Below are positions 6,143 through 6,948 of a stretch of 6,948 bases of DNA, in pieces (positions within the stretch are counted from its first letter, which is position 1; every line of letters begins with the position of its first letter). Below the pieces are notes generated by a model. The model did no database searches, was not told the DNA's origin, and saw only the letters and a list, made by a program, of their open reading frames with translations. Source of the DNA: Rhodospirillaceae bacterium (GTDB lineage: Bacteria > Pseudomonadota > Alphaproteobacteria > MPNO01 > UBA2964). The stretch spans positions 1 through 6,948 of the forward strand of contig JABJKO010000290.1 of the NCBI GenBank assembly GCA_018660305.1. Direction: 5' to 3'. Made by a program: the position numbers and the translations under genes.

Positions 6143-6151
6143 GGAGGTGAT
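6143..6151 (+). promoter_or_regulatory. Near-consensus Shine-Dalgarno deciding the lipoprotein start
   Basis: GGAGGTGAT matches the 16S 3'-end complement almost perfectly and ends one base before ATG 6153. It selects this start over an in-frame ATG at 6042, which would add 37 residues, overlap the reductase start and bury the lipoprotein signal. Confidence 0.75.
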
Positions 6152-6152
6152 A

Positions 6153-6584
6153 ATGCTTCGTCTCATGGCCGTGATATTGTTGATGCCCCTGCTGCTTTCC
6201 TGCGCCGAGACCTACACCGATCTTCCGCGACAATATATCGACAGGGATTTTCAGCGCGTCAGCCTCACCAACCGCATCGGGGCGCATAAAGGGATCAAAG
6301 TACGCTACTACATCAAGACCTTTGAGAAAGAAGGGAAACTTGCCATCTGCGGCGCCTATCTCAATGACGGCACCGGCATTGCCGAGGCATTCGGCGAATG
6401 GGTTTCCCGGGCGTCGGTGACCATTGGCAGCCGCGACAATATTGTGGCACCTGCCCGCTTCATGGGTGAGGTCTATCGCAGGGGGGAGAGAGCGGCCCGA
6501 TGCGTTAAAACCGAGCTGGTTGCCGATGATTTCCTGCTGAACGGCAGGGCCCGTCTGGTCGGCAAATCCGTGCGCATGTACTGA
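6153..6584 (+). CDS. Small predicted outer-membrane lipoprotein of unknown function
   Basis: This 143-residue protein has a short lipoprotein signal: MLRLMAVILLMPLLLSC, with lipobox L-L-S-C and Cys17 as the lipidation site. Alanine follows the cysteine, not aspartate, so sorting to the outer membrane is expected. The mature part (about 126 residues) is a mixed charged and beta-type sequence with no family I recognise. It has segments such as GIKVRYYIKTF (47-57) and KLAICGAYLNDGTG (62-75). Cys66 and Cys117 are the only other cysteines and could form a disulfide. A basic run RRGERAARC (109-117) precedes the C-terminal strand-like region. It diverges from the reductase, and its TGA abuts the TGA of the convergent phosphatase gene with no base between. 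A very strong ribosome-binding site implies good translation. The function is unknown. Confidence 0.8.
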   Translation: MLRLMAVILLMPLLLSCAETYTDLPRQYIDRDFQRVSLTNRIGAHKGIKVRYYIKTFEKEGKLAICGAYLNDGTGIAEAFGEWVSRASVTIGSRDNIVAPARFMGEVYRRGERAARCVKTELVADDFLLNGRARLVGKSVRMY

Positions 6585-6948
6585 TCAATCAAGGGTCGCC
6601 ACGGCCGGGCGCAAGATCTCGACGATCTCATTCCATGATGCTTCGTCTCTGGCCACCAGCAAGCCGTTATAATCCGGATTAGCGGGCTCATAGAGCGCCT
6701 CGCTATCGAACCCCGCCACGTGTCCGCCGGCTTCGCGGACGATCAGGTCACCGGCAGCATGATCCCAGGCCTTCAGGCTGCGGTAATGGGCGAAATGCAG
6801 ATCTCCGCTGGCCAGGGCGACATATTCGTATCCGCGGCAGCGATGATTGACCAGATCGCCAAACCGTCCGGCAACTCCTTCAATCTTGCGGATGCGATTG
6901 CCGAGAAACCCTGTCGTTTCGCCAAGGGGCGTGGGGGATGCCGCCTTC
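6585..6948 (-). CDS. Inositol monophosphatase-family protein, C-terminal part
   Basis: An open frame enters from the right edge and ends at TGA 6585-6587, giving the last 120 residues; the start lies outside the window. The segment LKAWDHAAGDLIVREAGGHV (fragment residues 58-77) is the second signature of the IMPase/FIG superfamily (WD-x-A-A-G-x-L-I-x-x-E-A-G-G). Asp62 of the fragment is the expected metal-binding aspartate. Upstream, YVALASGDLHFAHY matches the strand-helix that precedes this motif. These Mg2+-dependent enzymes dephosphorylate inositol phosphate, 3'-phosphoadenosine nucleotides (CysQ), histidinol phosphate or fructose bisphosphate. The fragment does not say which, because the N-terminal metal site DPIDGT is outside. 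The usual Gly-Ser before the aromatic strand appears as R-G-Y here, which may mark a subfamily. The gene converges on the lipoprotein gene with back-to-back stop codons. Confidence 0.92.
   Translation of the reverse strand, partial: KAASPTPLGETTGFLGNRIRKIEGVAGRFGDLVNHRCRGYEYVALASGDLHFAHYRSLKAWDHAAGDLIVREAGGHVAGFDSEALYEPANPDYNGLLVARDEASWNEIVEILRPAVATLD

Overview
The window is compact, fairly GC-rich, fully coding bacterial DNA, with overlapping or near-abutting genes, good AGGGAG/GGGAGG ribosome-binding sites and short intergenic gaps. Tripartite tricarboxylate transporter (TTT) solute receptors, a group D flavin monooxygenase-like protein, MazG and a beta-hydroxyacid dehydrogenase together suggest a free-living proteobacterium, most likely an alphaproteobacterium. 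This placement is inferred from gene content and style; no phylogenetic marker is present. I see no tRNA, rRNA, CRISPR array, insertion sequence or phage gene, and no gene-free stretch longer than about 120 bases.

Left part (1-2809, minus strand): an apparent three-gene operon. Its first gene encodes an acyl-CoA-dehydrogenase-fold protein that looks like a flavin-dependent hydroxylase (HsaA/HpaB-C2 type). Next is an alpha/beta hydrolase of the FrsA/Ayg1/2,6-dihydropseudooxynicotine hydrolase type, a group that includes C-C bond hydrolases. Last is the start of a TTT periplasmic substrate-binding protein that runs off the left edge. The set reads as uptake, oxygenation and hydrolytic cleavage of an organic substrate, probably aromatic, heteroaromatic or diketone-like. 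The substrate cannot be read from the sequence.

Middle (2901-5125, plus strand): mazG, a house-cleaning NTP pyrophosphohydrolase, diverges from the operon. It is followed by a second TTT substrate-binding protein carrying an unusual lysine-rich C-terminal domain of about 80 residues with the only two cysteines in the protein. Neither receptor has its TctA/TctB membrane partners in the window.

Right part (5149-6948): a hairpin with T-rich flanks on both sides lies between the second receptor and a convergent NAD(P)-dependent beta-hydroxyacid dehydrogenase (3-hydroxyisobutyrate / tartronate semialdehyde reductase family). Divergent from that gene is a small predicted outer-membrane lipoprotein of unknown function. 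Its stop codon directly abuts the stop of a convergent inositol-monophosphatase-family gene that runs off the right edge.

The most notable points are the probable uncharacterised catabolic operon on the left and the basic accessory domain fused to the second TTT receptor. I see no evidence of a defence island or other exotic system.
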